DNA of 64,000 nucleotides from Romanomermis culicivorax (taxonomy: Eukaryota > Nematoda > Enoplea > Mermithida > Mermithidae). Position 1 is the stretch's first letter. Each line of letters starts with the position of its first letter. The notes beneath the pieces are model-generated. The model saw nothing but the letters and a program-made list of their open reading frames with translations, did not search any database and was not told where the DNA came from. Location of the stretch: the NCBI GenBank assembly GCA_963922205.1, contig CAWUHX010000099.1, positions 806,001 through 870,000 on the forward strand. The letters run 5' to 3'. The translations under genes and the position numbers were made by a program. Shown here piece after piece: positions 47,201-57,554 of this stretch.

Positions 47201-50200
47201 TATAGTCTTCTTTCCAAATGAGCCTCGGCACGCAGAAAGTTTCTCATGCAAATAATAACAACCCTGTGTATAATAGTGCTTGCTTCCTGGTTCTGTCATG
47301 ATTTATGCGATAGCATTAAGTGACGCTGTTTTACCAGCAAGCTGATCATTTCGGAACAAAATTGATGTTAGTCCAAGCAGTGCTCGTGATGATATAAGAC
47401 CGTCTGCAATTGCCGTACTTCTGAAGAATCACCTCTATAACTTTCTCACGCTCATCGTTTGCTTTAGTACATGGTCATATTCTACTTCGCGGCGTATTTG
47501 AGTGGTATTTCTGGCTACCATCAATTTTCGGGCTGGTTTTTTAATGCAACTGCGTACCTGATGGAAAGATATTGTAAGTTTAGAAAAAAGTGTTATTCTG
47601 TCACTAATCATACAGTATTTACTTACATTCGAAGATGATAATTCAGACAATCTCATGCAAATTTAACCAGACATTTGGTAACTCAAGATGTGACTCGATC
47701 AAAATGGAATAAGGATTCACATTATCATACCAATATATCAGAAAGTTTATGATCAATTACTCTTATCGTTTCAGTATACAAAAACATTGGGATATGTTAT
47801 GTGTTGAGTTGTCACAAAATGGGATGTTCTGAACTACCCTCTGATACTGTGTATGTTGTTGCTTTATGTTCCTTGGGAAAGTAACTTTTTCGTTATTGAT
47901 GAGTTAGTTTTCATTGTCTAATCGTGAAATGTTGTGCGAAGGCCAGAAACATAAGACAGTCAGTGAATCGTGAGTTTCCGTAAAGTCAGAAAGTTTTGCT
48001 ACTTATTTCTGTTTGAACGGTGTATGAAGGATTTTAATTGAGTTCAGCTCAGGTTAGATTTATAGTAAATTATTTTTAGCTACGTTGTGGCTTTCTCTGT
48101 CTTCGTCAATCCAAATCAATGAGGTTTTCAGGCACAATATTTTATGACCTTTAAGATAAAATGGAGCTATTAAACAAGCTTAGCATGATTGGAGATAACT
48201 GTGACAAGTAATCAGGGCAACACGTGTGATACATTTTAGGAAAGAAGTTGATCTGTGAAGTGAATCAAGCCAGATGCAGTTGTCCTGATGTTATCGTTAA
48301 TGAGACATGAATTTTTCCACATAGTGCAGGTCAATTTGCTGAGATTTTGCTATGAGTTGTAAATGTGCTGTTTATTTTTTGCCTTTCCTTACAGATATAT
48401 TGGTTCTATTTGCTATCGTCGAGCAACTTGTATTCTTCATTAAGTGAATCATATTTTTTTCAAGTCGACTAGCAAATTATTCCGCCCCTTTTTGCAGGCG
48501 ATATAATTCATGTCCAGTCGACCTGAATAATGGAAAACTTTATCGACCAATCACAGCTCCCGTGGTTCAAACTCTGGCTTCACTATTCTGGCTCCATTAT
48601 TCTCAGAACCAGATAGTTGCGCATGATCCTCGTGCCTTCATGTGGCTCACGAGTGTCGTCTGTTCCAACCTTGTGGTAAGTGACCTCGCAGGTGGTCGGT
48701 AAACGGCCCGCCTAGGCTTGAATTCCAGACGGACTCTGAATTTTGGACCATAATTTTAATTCAATGTTTGTTGATGTTTAAATTCACTGTTTTTTGGCAG
48801 TTTTTACTTTATTGAGTTTATACTAGCGAGGGAACGTTTCACATTGATAACGAAAATATGGGATATGTCACATATAGTTCGATACCCTATGGCAAGTTGG
48901 GTTATTTATACCATTGGTTTTTCGAACAGATCTTAACGCTCAATTTGCATGAAAGATCTCAGCATGATCTCTGAAACTACAAATGACACATACCTGCGAA
49001 AATATGCATTGATCAAATTCTGCTCACAAACGGATTTCAGATCTTTTCCAGTGTGCAAGAATTTTGCCAGACAATGTCGTATTTCTAAGTGGAAAATGCT
49101 TGAGAAGAGATTAGGCTGAACAAATGTAGCCTATCCCTACTCCTTAAAGCTCACTATTTCTGCCCAGCCAGGCTCATTTTGCGGGCTTCTTTGTCAGCCG
49201 ACGGAACGGGCTGACAAAGAAGCTTGTGGAATCCATTCATGTAACGGAGCCCCAAAAGTCAGATTTTATGGTAGATCACTGCAGTAAAAAAAATTTCAAT
49301 TTTTCTGCCTGAAACGTCATGGTTAAAAAATAATTTTGATCTAAAATAGCTTGAAATTATGTAATTATGGCGTGAAGCGTCACATTTCCGATTATTTCTT
49401 GACAATTTTTCCCAAAAAATTGGCCATTTTCAGTATTTTTTCGATCAAAAAGATGGGGATTCTAATGGCTGGCTCATTTCAGCCATATGATTGACAAAGC
49501 TCGAGGGAAGACCACCATGTCCATATGCCCGACGATTTCTTATGGTGATTTTTACGGCATTGCCCCCAATTAGATGATAGTTAACTTCGAAAAACTGAAG
49601 AATTACCAAGTAATTTGAAGCGAATCAATCCTAATCTCTATACATGATGCCATCCATAAATTATAGGATCGGTTTCTGTGATGTATATGTGACTCTACGC
49701 AGTGCTGAAGTCATGTTCTATCCTGCAGGCTGATTTTACTTGTCACCAACTGAAAACTTTCCACCCAATCAGATCAACTAAATAGAGATTGGTTAATATT
49801 TGTTGAGTGAAACTTACATATTACAAGACAGTCATAATTTTTGCAACTTCAAATTCTACAGAATCAAGTGAAACTACTTTATGCTGAATCAAACAGTTTC
49901 GTATGGCTGAAGACAAAAGTTTGAATTATTGAATTCTCTTTCATTGAAAAGATTTTAATCAACGTAGCTTTTCTACTGGTTGCAACAGAGATCAAGATTA
50001 ACTTGGTAGAAAGAAGTCCTCAGTCTTAAACCTAATAGAGAAATACTTGAAAAAGACAGATTGTTTAATATGCGCAAATGTCAGTTTTAGGAAGAACCTT
50101 TTCATTTTCACCTGTTTTCCGAAGTCAAAGATGATTAATAGGTACAATAATCCGTACAACATCCTGTAAATGTCTCTTTGAATGGGTACCGAGCTAGAGA

Positions 50201-52739
50201 TCTACAAATTTTACCAGTACTCATGTAGTAACTTTGTAAGTATCTTTATTTGAAGAAATGAAATCATTCAAATTCACCCCTTAAAGTCAATAATTCAGAA
50301 CTCTTTGATTAGTACAAAATTACTATTGTCACAGACAGCAAGTGTTATAAGGCTGAAAAATTCTCCATGTAGGGATGACGATGGGCCATCCATGCAGGAC
50401 CCTTGTTGGGCTCTAAAAACAATATTGCAGTTCTCAGAAAGATGAATACTCGTACTTACGTGTCTACTCTTGCTTGGCTTTTGATACCAAATATTTATTT
50501 CAACTTACTGTTATTTATGCAGATGTTGTCATAAGGATGACCCACTGAGAAAAACTGTGTTGCACATACAAGCACAGTATAGAAATTCTGCTGGGGATCA
50601 GTCAGGACAGGGGGTGGAATACAAATTTTTTTTCGTTCTTGATAACGAAAAAAGGTCCCAGAAAGTCTTCTAACATCTAAGCAGCACATTATTCAACCAA
50701 TATTAGTCAGATATGTGAAATTATTTGCTTAGACAGCTCTTTTTATAGTTTTCATGTTACTTTTTTGGAATCAAGGATGATTTGTTTCGAAAAATTGTTA
50801 AACTACAGCATCATTTCTATTTTTATGACGACTTTCTCTTCTCTCTTGTCATTTTCCTTCATCATCTTCTCAACCATTGCTGCGAAAGTCAAATCTGCTG
50901 GGTATCAGCAAGAATCTGCTGAGGGTCAATAAAAATCTGCTAAGGGTGTAAACCCCCCAAATCCCCCCACGTGCATGTATGATGTTACATACTCAAGCAT
51001 AATGTCATCTATACTCCATTCATTTTGAAACGATCGATGCAGTGAGGTTGCGTCCATACTTTTATTCAAAATTATGGAAGGCTCCTTTACTCTAATCAAT
51101 AAATTTTTCCTTCATGACACAGGGTCCTTGATGATCACTCTTTTCAATCATTTCGAGATTATCGACATTGATTTCCTGATCTCTAGTAAGGCAGCTTTTG
51201 GCGAAACCCCGCCTGTTGCATCGATAATTTCAAAATGAATGGAATATAGTATATAATTTGAAAATTTTCTAACGTTATATGTTGACTAGCAATAAAAATG
51301 GACAATTCAATGCCTCACTTACTGTAATCGTGCTTGGCAATCCATCAAAGTATGAAAAATTTTGTTGATCGGGGTATCATTGCTTTTCCAAATTTTCAAA
51401 ATTCTGCCACTACGAGGCTCTAAACACAATCAGTTCTGACAGTGACTGTCATAAAATTACCAATATTAGCTCCGATACAGTAATACAAATCAGCAACCTC
51501 GGACAGGTTCTGCGGCTGATTTAAAACAACTTTGAAAAATATTATAGTTTCGGCTGCTCATGCACATGATGATCAATACTACACCTCCTTTGACAACATG
51601 GTTTCTCAACGTTTACATTTTCGTGGTTATTACTACTGTGTTGACGCCAATGAGCCTCGGATTAGAATTGTGGATTGTGCGTAGCATGGCTATTTTGGCT
51701 ACACTTTATCATGTCCACTATGTAACGTCATTGGTAAGTATTGATATGGGCAAATGCAAGATCCAGATTATTCAAAGAAATTCGATTTACTCGTATGACT
51801 CTCAAACGGAAGCAAACCTGTTGAAGGATAGTATATCTGTTGAGGAACACTATTTGATACTATCACTATTGACTACATGATTATTTTTGACTGATGAGAC
51901 TTTTATTTTCTCAGACTACAGTTTTATTTGTTCTTCTGAACGACTTCATTCTGGGACCAGTTCGTCTTCAACGCGGAGATCGATTTCCGGCATTTTATGC
52001 CGTTTTTACAGACATATTTTGTGGTGTGGAGGAAGCTAGTCTCCAACTTTTTACTAGTTATTCTTATCTAAAATTAGCGGATGAGGTCTCCTCCGACAGA
52101 GGGATTACAATTGTACTCTGATCTTTTAGGACAAAAATGCAGGGCATCCCAAACATTCCATAACTTCTTGATCCATAAATTCCCTCTCGATGCATTTATA
52201 GTCCGTTTTTCTTGAAATGCTTCTAAATAATGAAAGTTTAAAGCGAGTGGTATTTCAGATTTTCACAATTTTCTGGCAAACAATACATTATATAGGACTG
52301 AAAATTTGTGGGCACACTGGCCTAACCTTTAACAATTTTTTGAGTGAAAAATTTTACAGTAAGAGCCCTATGTAAACGATTTGACGACACTACTGATTTG
52401 GGTCCCTTTTCTATTTGGAAGCATCATGAGTGATATAAAAACGAAATAAAATTTGAAGACTTTAACGCCACTTTCTGAACGCGAAAGTTTCCTTTGAAAA
52501 TCACTTTTGAGTTTTTTGCTGATCATCTAGCATTATTTGTAGCATTGTCATCATTTTTGGCTTTAAAAAATACACGAGTGACGTAGAACTCTCCAGCGGA
52601 CGTGTAAGGAAAAATTCAGAATACGTAATTTTGAGTAATTTTTCATTTCGCATTTTTCGTTCTCTCATTTTAGGTTCGCCAAATTAGTCGACATTTGGGA
52701 ATAAAAGTATTCACTGTCAAGGAGACAAAACAACATTAA
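26283..52739 (+). CDS. EPT1: Ethanolamine/choline-phosphotransferase, paralogue B (EPT1/SELENOI type), 9 exons over 26.5 kb
   Basis: Exons: 26283-26480, 30715-30783, 31154-31346, 45894-46159, 47468-47573, 48395-48443, 48498-48675, 51548-51733 and 52674-52739; 1311 nt, 436 aa. Every intron falls at the same position and phase as in paralogue A, and exons 2, 3, 4, 6 and 7 have the same length. The enzyme motif is complete (DIVDGKHAR ... GEILDHGVD), so it is predicted active in the Kennedy pathway in the ER membrane. The start is the first ATG after an in-frame stop at 26223. It has 35 more residues in exon 1 than paralogue A as annotated, a shorter tail ([15 protein letters not shown] ... TAA) and GRN where A has GRG. 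Intron 3 starts GC instead of GT. Transposable elements enlarge introns 1, 3, 4 and 7. Possible polyadenylation signals lie at about 52870 and 53083. Confidence 0.9.
27410..27560. repeat. CAGCAGATTCTTGG dispersed repeat, copy 1
   Basis: It contains several imperfect ~20-bp units (GACCCTCAGCAGTTCCTGG, CTCAACAGATTCTTGG) and then AGGATGATGAAGGAAAA. The same series occurs in reverse orientation at 50830-50990. It lies in intron 1 of paralogue B. Confidence 0.6.
27905..28150. mobile_element. MITE family 2, copy a (degenerate left end)
   Basis: From CTGATCGATGCAG to TCGATCATTTCAAAATGAGT it aligns along its length with 51013-51250, sharing TTATGGAAGGCTC, TTCCTTCATGA and CTTTTCAATCATTTC. The extreme left end is eroded. 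Non-coding. Confidence 0.7.
28221..30416. mobile_element. 2.2-kb foldback element with ~335-bp inverted arms
   Basis: The left arm (28221-28555) starts GACTAATCGGCGGAATCCGC. The right arm (about 30085-30416) is its imperfect reverse complement, ending GATTCCGCCGATTAGTTAT. The arms are collinear along their whole length and rich in CGGATGCGGAT and GGCGGAT units. The 1.5-kb centre has an AT-rich stretch (29815-30000) and no clear gene. Part of the centre (about 28900-29700) is less AT-rich and could be captured DNA or a solo LTR. It lies in intron 1 of paralogue B. Confidence 0.8.
29815..30000. repeat. AATTTAATT-rich low-complexity tract
   Basis: Nearly pure A/T sequence made of repeated AATTTAATT, AAAATTTAATT and AATTCAATT units, in the centre of the 28221-30416 element. 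Confidence 0.85.
34757..35500. repeat. Tandem satellite of ~97-bp units, about 8 copies
   Basis: Each unit contains GGGTTTTCGACCA, then GGGAATTTGATGAATG, TGATCACTTTACAC, AAAAATTATCCC, TGTAAACAAACGTA and TTCGTGATTTT. Unit starts fall near 34766, 34863, 34961, 35059, 35157, 35250, 35352 and 35449. Copies are diverged from each other, most strongly at the right end. Confidence 0.9.
35687..36795. mobile_element. 1.1-kb foldback element with ~200-bp inverted arms
   Basis: The left arm (35687-35885) starts AACTAGTTTATTAGAAAATG. The right arm (about 36597-36795) ends CATTTTCTATTGAACTAGTT. Long blocks are exact inverted matches, for example AGGAGAATATACTTGCTTCG and its complement at 36735-36756. The centre, about 710 bp, shows no transposase. 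Confidence 0.85.
38071..38529 (-). pseudogene. LINE ORF2, C-terminal part with CCHC motif
   Basis: A 152-aa frame downstream of the RT. It contains [18 protein letters not shown], spaced C-x2-C-x7-H-x4-C. This is the zinc-knuckle-like motif found near the end of L1/Tx1 ORF2 proteins and needed for efficient target-primed reverse transcription. It is separated from the RT frame by a stop and shift around 38540-38600. Confidence 0.8.
38599..39639 (-). pseudogene. LINE ORF2, reverse transcriptase palm and thumb
   Basis: A 346-aa frame with [16 protein letters not shown] (RT block around the QGCPxSP motif) and [13 protein letters not shown] (catalytic YADD). [14 protein letters not shown] and a long basic thumb/connector region follow. 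This is the second half of the RT. The first half lies upstream in another frame (39813-40499). The fold copies element RNA at a nicked target site. Confidence 0.9.
39813..40499 (-). pseudogene. LINE ORF2, N-terminal RT part
   Basis: A 228-aa frame starting with a basic coiled-coil-like linker, followed by [19 protein letters not shown] and [20 protein letters not shown]. These are the first RT blocks of L1-type elements. It ends in a frameshift near the T-rich stretch at about 39815. Upstream it connects, through a stop near 40575, to the endonuclease frame. Confidence 0.88.
40631..41559 (-). pseudogene. LINE ORF2, APE-type endonuclease (frameshifted)
   Basis: Two pieces: 41559-41158 ([29 protein letters not shown]) and 41161-40631 ([34 protein letters not shown]). 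Together they contain the LQETH, GGDFN and SDHK catalytic motifs of the exonuclease III/APE fold that nicks target DNA. A frameshift in a run of T and a stop near 41160 separate the pieces. Confidence 0.9.
41940..42521 (-). CDS. LINE ORF1-like protein (193 aa)
   Basis: Open frame upstream of ORF2 in the LINE. The first 60 residues are charged and disordered. A central region ([20 protein letters not shown]) could be helical, and the region around [20 protein letters not shown] resembles an RRM-like core. [17 protein letters not shown] near the end resembles the C-terminal domain of L1 ORF1 proteins, which chaperone nucleic acid. The frame is intact, while ORF2 is broken. Confidence 0.65.
   Translation of the reverse strand: MLRKMTKRTSNNVDQDSMAANKRKFHDQVENSSSNDNNEKLAIKQKVDISEKRVEMVERIVQKPVAWLFNFPMDLYPINQKSAFEEKFRQLQKFIIEKMAVAKTEMDNIKMDWIRAFKNKSGENCQVKIVFSNLEQKRMVASHAKNLATFNKDRKPPTIFADDLTRQQQDEKREKFNKKKGLIVNIVFFYYSI
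43722..44388. repeat. Foldback element with TTCAAAAGCGCAG subrepeats
   Basis: The left arm (43722-43840) contains several copies of (T)TCAAAAGC(G/A)CAG. The right arm (about 44265-44388) contains the complement CTGCGCTTTTGAA several times. The spacing between units varies, so pairing is in blocks. Non-coding. Confidence 0.7.
44438..45682. repeat. 1.25-kb large palindrome (foldback element)
   Basis: The left arm (44438 to about 44950) and right arm (about 45110-45682) are imperfect reverse complements along their whole length. They start at TACGGAATACGA / TCGTATTCCGTA. Shared blocks include TTGAAAAAAATCGTTACCTT, ATATGTCCATCGGATTCCCC (right-arm sense) and CAATATG/CATATTG near the centre. Short units such as ATCAAGATG repeat within the arms. 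It lies in intron 3 of paralogue B, about 200 bp upstream of the catalytic exon. Confidence 0.85.
45894..46159 (+). CDS. EPT1: Catalytic exon 4 of paralogue B
   Basis: 266 nt, the same length as exon 4 of paralogue A, between TTTTTATAG and GTAAGG. The first codon is completed by a G at the end of exon 3. It encodes [12 protein letters not shown] and [11 protein letters not shown], so all catalytic Asp residues of the CDP-alcohol phosphotransferase signature are present. [15 protein letters not shown] follows. Confidence 0.92.
46203..46678. mobile_element. Two adjacent MITE family 1 copies
   Basis: The first (about 46203-46446) shares GGACTGGAAATTCGC and GTAATTTCTGATCGAA with 16262-16509 and ends CATAAAAAAATAGAATATAG. 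The second (about 46438-46678) begins ATAGTTTGTTTTTCCTGAAATG and ends TTTTATAAAAGCAGATTAT. Both are diverged and lie in intron 4 of paralogue B. Confidence 0.55.
49185..49223. repeat. Perfect 15-bp stem hairpin
   Basis: GCTTCTTTGTCAGCC is followed, after a 9-base gap, by its exact reverse complement GGCTGACAAAGAAGC. It lies in intron 7 of paralogue B. Around 49470-49500 a looser TTGACAAAGC recurs. Confidence 0.85.
50830..50990. repeat. CAGCAGATTCTTGG dispersed repeat, copy 2 (inverted)
   Basis: Reverse-complement relative of 27410-27560, with CCTTCATCATCTTCTCA and then CTGCTGAGGGTCAATAAAAA units. It lies in intron 7 of paralogue B, while the other copy is in intron 1. Confidence 0.6.
51011..51250. 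mobile_element. MITE family 2, complete copy (240 bp)
   Basis: Ends TATACTCCATTCATTTTGAA and TTCAAAATGAATGGAATATA are inverted, extending inward to ACGATCGATGCA / TGCATCGATAAT (about 32 bp). Related sequence lies at 27905-28150, a truncated left end at 53694-53770, and an isolated right end at about 17375-17417. Confidence 0.8.
52196..52440. mobile_element. MITE family 1, copy in intron 8 of paralogue B
   Basis: From TATAGTCCGTTTTTCTTGAA to TATTTGGAAGCATCATGAG it aligns base for base over most of its length with 16262-16509, including GTATTTCAGATTTTCAC and AAATTTTACAGTAAGAGC. The right end is eroded. Confidence 0.8.
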
Positions 52740-53269
52740 GCCGACGTGTACCACTTTGTGATATCTATATACTCTTGATACAACTTTATGTTCGATAACT
52801 TTTTTATCATGGTAAAGGTTTATTGCAGACACAGCAAGTTACTAATCTGACGAAAAGTCACGAAGGATAAATAAACACGAGCCCTATGCACGAAGGCGAG
52901 TTAACTTATGCATCCCATGGTCAACACTAAGCCCAAAGTGGCTAAGATCGAGTTGAATTTTAACCTGAGGTGGAGTAAATTCGTATCTACGAAGGTCGTT
53001 TGTTAGCAAACTCAAGATTTTAATTTTTTGACACTTTAGTTAAGTACTTGTTTTTGCTCGAACATCAAACAAAATGTACGAATAAAAACCCCTTTTTTAT
53101 TTATTATAAATCAGTAATGAGAAAAGAGCTGTGCTCTTCTAATTAACCATGGAGGCCAGTAGCAAACATCATTTAGTGTTGTAACAAATTTTAGATCTTC
53201 GGAAAATCGTCAAATCTATCAGGAAATATTTAATGAAAATGATTTCTAGTGCCACAGATTGTGCGCCAT

Positions 53270-53650
53270 TATGTCGACTGTCACAGTAAGTCAACCATCC
53301 CAATAAGCCGATCGTCCCAGTAAATTGATCATCCCAGTAAGTCTACTGTTTCAGAAGATCGACTGCACCGCACTTCAGCATCTCTTTTTGAAACAATCCT
53401 AAGCCCTGAAAAACATCTCGTAAATTTGGATCATTAAACTGTTGTAGAATTCGGGCTAGCCCGATATCGATTTTATCATTATGTGGACTTCGTGGAACAG
53501 TCGACTCACTACGACACGCGACGTACTGGGACAGTCGACCTACTGGGACTTTATATGTCTAAAAAATGAAACCTATATCATTGGTCAACCTACTGGGATG
53601 GTCGACCCACTCGCATGGTCGACTTACAGGGATAGTCGACCTACTATGAC
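53270..53650. repeat. Foldback element built of CCCAGTAGGTCGACCAT units
   Basis: The left arm (53270-53365) has CCCAGTAAGTCTAC and CCCAATAAGCCGAT units. The right arm (about 53490-53650) has the complement TACTGGGACAGTCGACC four or more times. Both ends carry GTCGAC. Unit length is about 17-18 bp. Confidence 0.7.
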
Positions 53651-56112
53651 ACGCGCTGCATCTTATAAGCTTGAATTTTCATACCTCAAATTTACTCCGT
53701 TAATTTTGAAACGATGGATGCAGCGAAGTTGCAGTCAAACTTTTATTCAAAATAACGGAAGGCTCGTTGGCTCGGTATATAAAGGGTATAAGTTATGTCG
53801 GTAGTAGTATTATGATCAGAACATCTACTCAAAATTCATATCATGAAATTGAAAAAGTTGTATAATGTGGAGATTGTTTCGTTATTGTCCTCAATTTTTT
53901 TGTTTTCCGTTTGACGTTCGCTCAGAATATCGTTTACTTGGCAGAACTGTACTAAATGAGATGAGCTATTTCTAGTGAATAATTTTGAGGTCTGAATTCC
54001 ATGGATCGGGAAGAAAAAAATAGTGTTTATAGGATTCCAAATAATGGTTCTACTTCCAGAGTAGTGTCATGTGAAGATTGTTTCATCACGTCATGAATTC
54101 TGTTGTCATCCATGTGACTTTCATTCATAATATCTTTTCTCCGGCTACTACATCCGCTCATTTTGTATACTGACTATATTTTGGTCTCATGAAAGCTGAT
54201 AATGAGCTTACATTCTTACATTACTTAGAAAATTATTGAGAAAATTTCCACAACATATATTAATATCTAGCATAGATGAACCTGCGGAAGTTGAAGAACG
54301 TGTTACTTTAAAAGTCAGATCTTCTATAACCGTTTTTTATTTTTATTTTGATTTTTTGATTTCGACTTGATTGATTTTGATTTTCGGGTGCGATCAATAT
54401 CATTTTTGTTCTAACACATCGAGTTGTCTCATATATGTAATTTTCACTTGGGGTTAATTTTTCATTTGTCACAGCTCCCTATATAAAATGTTAAATTTTC
54501 TCAAACGTTGTCTCTGATATGGTCTTAATAATTTTCAGAAAGCATTCTTCACTCCATTTGAATTGGATTTGCAATAAAAGCCGCGTTAATATATGTTCCA
54601 CAGACTTCAAATACCATAAATGCAAAAAATTTCTTTCGGCGTTCAAAATACACAAAATTTTTTGCGAATCTCAAAGATCAGTAAGAACGTTACGTAATCA
54701 AACTAGAGTGTGCTTTTTATAAAGTGCTTGTATATTGAAAAATGGCAAAAACAAGTAGCGCTCTGAAAGTCGTTTACATTTAGCTTTTACCTTAAGATTT
54801 TTACTGAAAAAATTCGCAAAAGGCTCACAAAGGAACAATCCTATCTGACATATTGCTCAGCAGGAAATCGTAAAAAATCGTTTCAGTAAAATTTCCGTAA
54901 AAACAAACTATAACTCACCTGTAACGAGGAAACAATTGATTAATCAAGCAGCAGTTTTGCACGGTAAGCTTGACTCTTTCACTTGAAATTTTGTTTTCGA
55001 TTTCCTTATTGCCGTCGATTGTGAAACGTTCCTTTCTTCCCAAATACAGTAATAAGCTTTCTTTATTCTTGATTGACGTATTTTCTATGTTTATACTCCA
55101 GAATGTTTGTATTTCGGTGATAAAGCAGTGATAGAAAATTGGAACCTACAAAAAAGAGCATGATACATTCCGTAGAAGGTTAAAAAGCAGAATAGTGTGA
55201 AACATACCAGAATCACTCGTATTTCCAAAATCAAATTATTGTATAAAGACACACACCTGCATTAAGTATCAAAATTATTTCAGTATAAGGAGCCAGAAAC
55301 TTCTTCTATGTTCCAAATCTACAGATTAATCGATATCGATCGATGTGAAACTGCAGATGTTTTGCATTTCAGAAGAAAAATATTTCGGACACAGAGAAGT
55401 ACATGAGATAGTACCAAAACATCCATCTGATAGATCGTTGTGAATAAATTATTGAAGGAAATTTTCAGTCAGTCTGTCTGTCACTGATGGACGAGAAAAT
55501 TTTCCATTGGTTACAGTAATGCGCATACTGTTGGAGAGCTGTTGAAAAAGCTACAGTAAAACTAACCTGTTAGCTTTCTTCTCCTGGCATGACGTCATCC
55601 TACAGTTATCCATCACTTGTTCTCATTATATGTGTCATTCTAATTAAGAAAAAAGATAGAAAGAAGAAATTCAGATAAATTTGGATGATAAAGACTTACC
55701 AAAAGATCGAAATCGATGAAGGATTTGCATCATATGCCTCGTCGCCATTGGAATCCTGCATAGAAAAAGGGTATTTGATGAAATTTGATGATATCTGACC
55801 TTTCTGCTTTCGAGTTTTTTCACATTCTATTTTGTATATAAACTGTATGTTTTCTTACTTTTTGGCGAATGTATTTTTCGCTCTTTTGTTCACCTGTGGT
55901 TGTCATTTTCCTTGTCGCTTTGTAATAGCCACGCCTGTAAATAAAAGGATCTTTGAATTGGTTACCATATGTCATCTTAACACCACTGAAGTTTGTTCAC
56001 ATCTTTTTGAGTCTTGCATCCAACTCACCTTCCCAGTAATGTCCCAGTTTCCCATCATCATCTTCTATTTTTTATTTATCCTCTTTGTTTGCTCCTTTAT
56101 CTGACCTAAAAC
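53651..56112. other. No gene seen; truncated MITE at its left end
   Basis: Apart from the truncated MITE family 2 copy (53694-53770) and a doubtful family 1 relative (about 54708-54914), this AT-rich stretch has only short frames without motifs. It may contain the 5' LTR of the second Gypsy element, but I could not find a matching repeat downstream within the window. Confidence 0.4.
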
Positions 56113-56477
56113 ATGAGTGAAGAACCAAAAACGGCAAAGAGTACAGCGAGGTTTACAGACATCAAAATCACAGGATCAAAAATTTGTACCTGCAAATCAC
56201 ATTCAGTTTTTGACAACCCAACAGCCCCACAAAAAGTGTCGAGTCAGGACAGGACTCAAGACCTCATCATCTTCAGATTGAATCTAGTCAAATAGAATCA
56301 TCAAAATTAATTGGACTAGGAAAAACAGATTTCTCTTATCTCGATGGAACACTTTGTCCAAAAACTTCTCACACTCAGTAAATTTTGCTAACACAAACCT
56401 CACTGACCACAAAACTTCACTTTTGATCACTGTCCAGTTACGGCTCGCAAACCACTTTTCGATACTGTTGAGGATAT

Positions 56478-57145
56478 CATTGCAGACACCACACAAAATT
56501 TTCTTGAACCTAGAAGAACAAGAAGCAGTGCAAACACAGTTTCACCCCCAGAATCAGACAGTAGCTCATCCAGTGAAGAAGAACTATCAGATGCCAATTT
56601 TGATCCAGAAATGGCCCAACCAAATCCATTGGCAAGCTTACAAGAAATGCAAGAATTACTGCGTCAAACTGTGAATCATGTGGGAGAAATGTATGACACA
56701 CGACCGACAACACTCTGGAGAACTGACACCTTTCTCTGGAGACCCCAGTGATATCAATTGGACTGATTGGGAAAAACGATTTTCAAGAATATCAATGTTG
56801 GCAGGAGCCATTAAGTTAAATAAAAAAACTGAACTTTTATCCACCTATCTGCGAGGCCCTGCCTTGATTTACCTTGGAGTCATCAAAGCTAAGAATCCCC
56901 GGCTTCACACATGGGATGAGTGGTCGAATGCATTTTTGAATTATTTCTCCAACAATAGGCAGATTAATGTCAAATATGAACAGGTAGTTGCTCGCAGTCA
57001 ATTGTTAGGCAAATCAGTTTCAGCTGTTGCTGCCGATGTCAGGAGGTTAGAAAAAAGAGCATTCTTGAATTGGAATGGACAAGGAGAAGGCGACATCATG
57101 ATAAAAAATCATTTTACTAATTGCTTATTGTCAAACATTCAATGA
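56478..57145 (+). pseudogene. Gag capsid of Gypsy 2 (frameshifted)
   Basis: A Ser/Glu-rich N-terminal part (SSSSSEEELSDANFDPEMAQ) ends near 56695. The capsid continues in another frame at 56678-57145 with the Retrotrans_gag pattern: INWTDWEKRFSRISMLAG, LLSTYLRGPALIYLG and WDEWSNAFLNYF. The capsid frame stops at 57145, after which related sequence continues to about 57240. It would form the particle shell. A possible earlier start is the ATG at 56113. Confidence 0.75.
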
Positions 57146-57554
57146 TGGCTTCAAAATAATGAACCAGGAACTTTCGAAGATGGTGTCACTGAAGCCGAAA
57201 AACAAGAACTACGTGAATTCCAGTACAATGGAGTTTAAAATCAAATGGTGCAAGTTTTTTCCAACACTGTTAATGAGTTGGGACACGTTGTTAGCAGATT
57301 GGGGGCAGTGAGCATGGCAAACCAGATTCCAGCCAGCAGTGGTTCTGGTTCAAATTTTTGAGGCAATTACTCAGGAGCATTTCAAGGAAATCGAGTATCG
57401 AATTTTCAGAACAATTTTCGAAGGTGCAAAATCAAATCAGATGGAATTCGAATTAACAATTAGGTTGACTCGAGGCTTTGGAGACACATTCCTGTGACAA
57501 AACTATCAAAATTGTGACCAAGTCTCGAGTACGACCACTGATGGAACTGTGGTT

